Notes under the pieces: model-generated
The model's database searches: none
What the model was told of the DNA's origin: nothing
The model's input: the letters and a program-made list of their open reading frames with translations, nothing else
Shown here: positions 63,842 to 64,000 of the stretch, piece by piece
Layout: each line of letters opens with the position of its first letter
Position numbering within the stretch: the first letter of the stretch is position 1
Translations under genes and position numbers: made by a program
Origin: Erythrocercus mccallii
Lineage: Eukaryota; Chordata; Aves; Passeriformes; Dicruridae
DNA: 64,000 nt
Assembly: GCA_013397435.1 (NCBI GenBank)
Contig: VZRG01001061.1
Location: 51,080 to 115,079, forward strand
Reading direction: 5' to 3'

Positions 63842-64000
63842 AAAATCATATAGCTCCAACCCTCCTGCCATGGGCAAGGACACCTTCCAATAGAATAGGT
63901 TGCTCAAAGACCTATCCAAGCTTCCCTGGACAACTATTCCAGTGCCTCACCACCCATACAGTAAAGAATTTCTTTCTAATATCCAATCTAAACCTACTCT
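63842..64000 (-). mobile_element. CR1 LINE, outer element, continuing past the window end
   Basis: It resumes the element begun at 63653 with AAAATCATATAGCTCC, CAACCCTCCTGCCATGGGCAAGGACACC, GGTTGCTCAAAGACC, TTCCAGTGCCTCACCACCC and TTTCTAATATCCAATCTAAACC. All are close to bird CR1 in reverse. The end of the window cuts it off. Confidence 0.9.

Noticed and set aside
1..64000. tRNA, rRNA, CRISPR or operon-type features
   Set aside because: No tRNA B-box-like GGTTCGAATCC with a cloverleaf, no regularly spaced direct repeats, and no tightly packed coding frames were found on either strand.

Overview
The window looks like about 64 kb of bird nuclear DNA with no recognisable protein-coding gene. 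The bird call rests on mobile elements: four chicken-repeat-1 (CR1) LINE fragments and one GC-rich endogenous-retrovirus LTR remnant of a type I know from bird genomes. The rest is AT-rich, CpG-poor single-copy DNA with short, mutually overlapping open frames of the kind expected by chance. I see no tRNA or rRNA gene, no CRISPR array, no bacterial-style operon and no convincing spliced exon. The species and the flanking genes cannot be told from the sequence.

Layout. 1-16 kb: AT-rich non-coding DNA, with an enhancer-like block near 6.1-6.6 kb and a perfect 13-bp inverted repeat at 8.9 kb. 16.34-16.71 kb: a decayed LINE-2-type ORF2 C-terminus, still in one frame apart from one stop. 18.77-19.42 kb: the LTR remnant, which also holds the longest open frame in the window (spurious). 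23.1 kb: CR1 fragment. 24.4-26.4 kb: a stretch with several unrecognised frames. 26.5-28.5 kb: enhancer-like blocks and one copy of an unnamed old repeat. 29.63-30.61 kb: a longer CR1 fragment interrupted by a 255-base assembly gap. 30.6-63.6 kb: 33 kb with no CR1 or LTR that I can recognise, holding several homeodomain-site-rich blocks and a second copy of the unnamed repeat at 45.9 kb. 63.65-64.0 kb: a CR1 fragment with a second CR1 inserted into it, running off the window end.

The most economical reading is a gene desert or very large intron carrying candidate cis-regulatory elements. The regulatory calls come from sequence texture only (TAATTA-type sites, an octamer, retained CpGs) and need cross-species alignment. 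The observations I would follow up first are the divergent repeat pair (27.14 and 45.87 kb; 38 of 50 bases identical, with 10 of 12 differences being transitions), the in-frame LINE-2-like fossil, the nested CR1 and the enhancer-like blocks. I found nothing that supports a new multi-gene system here.
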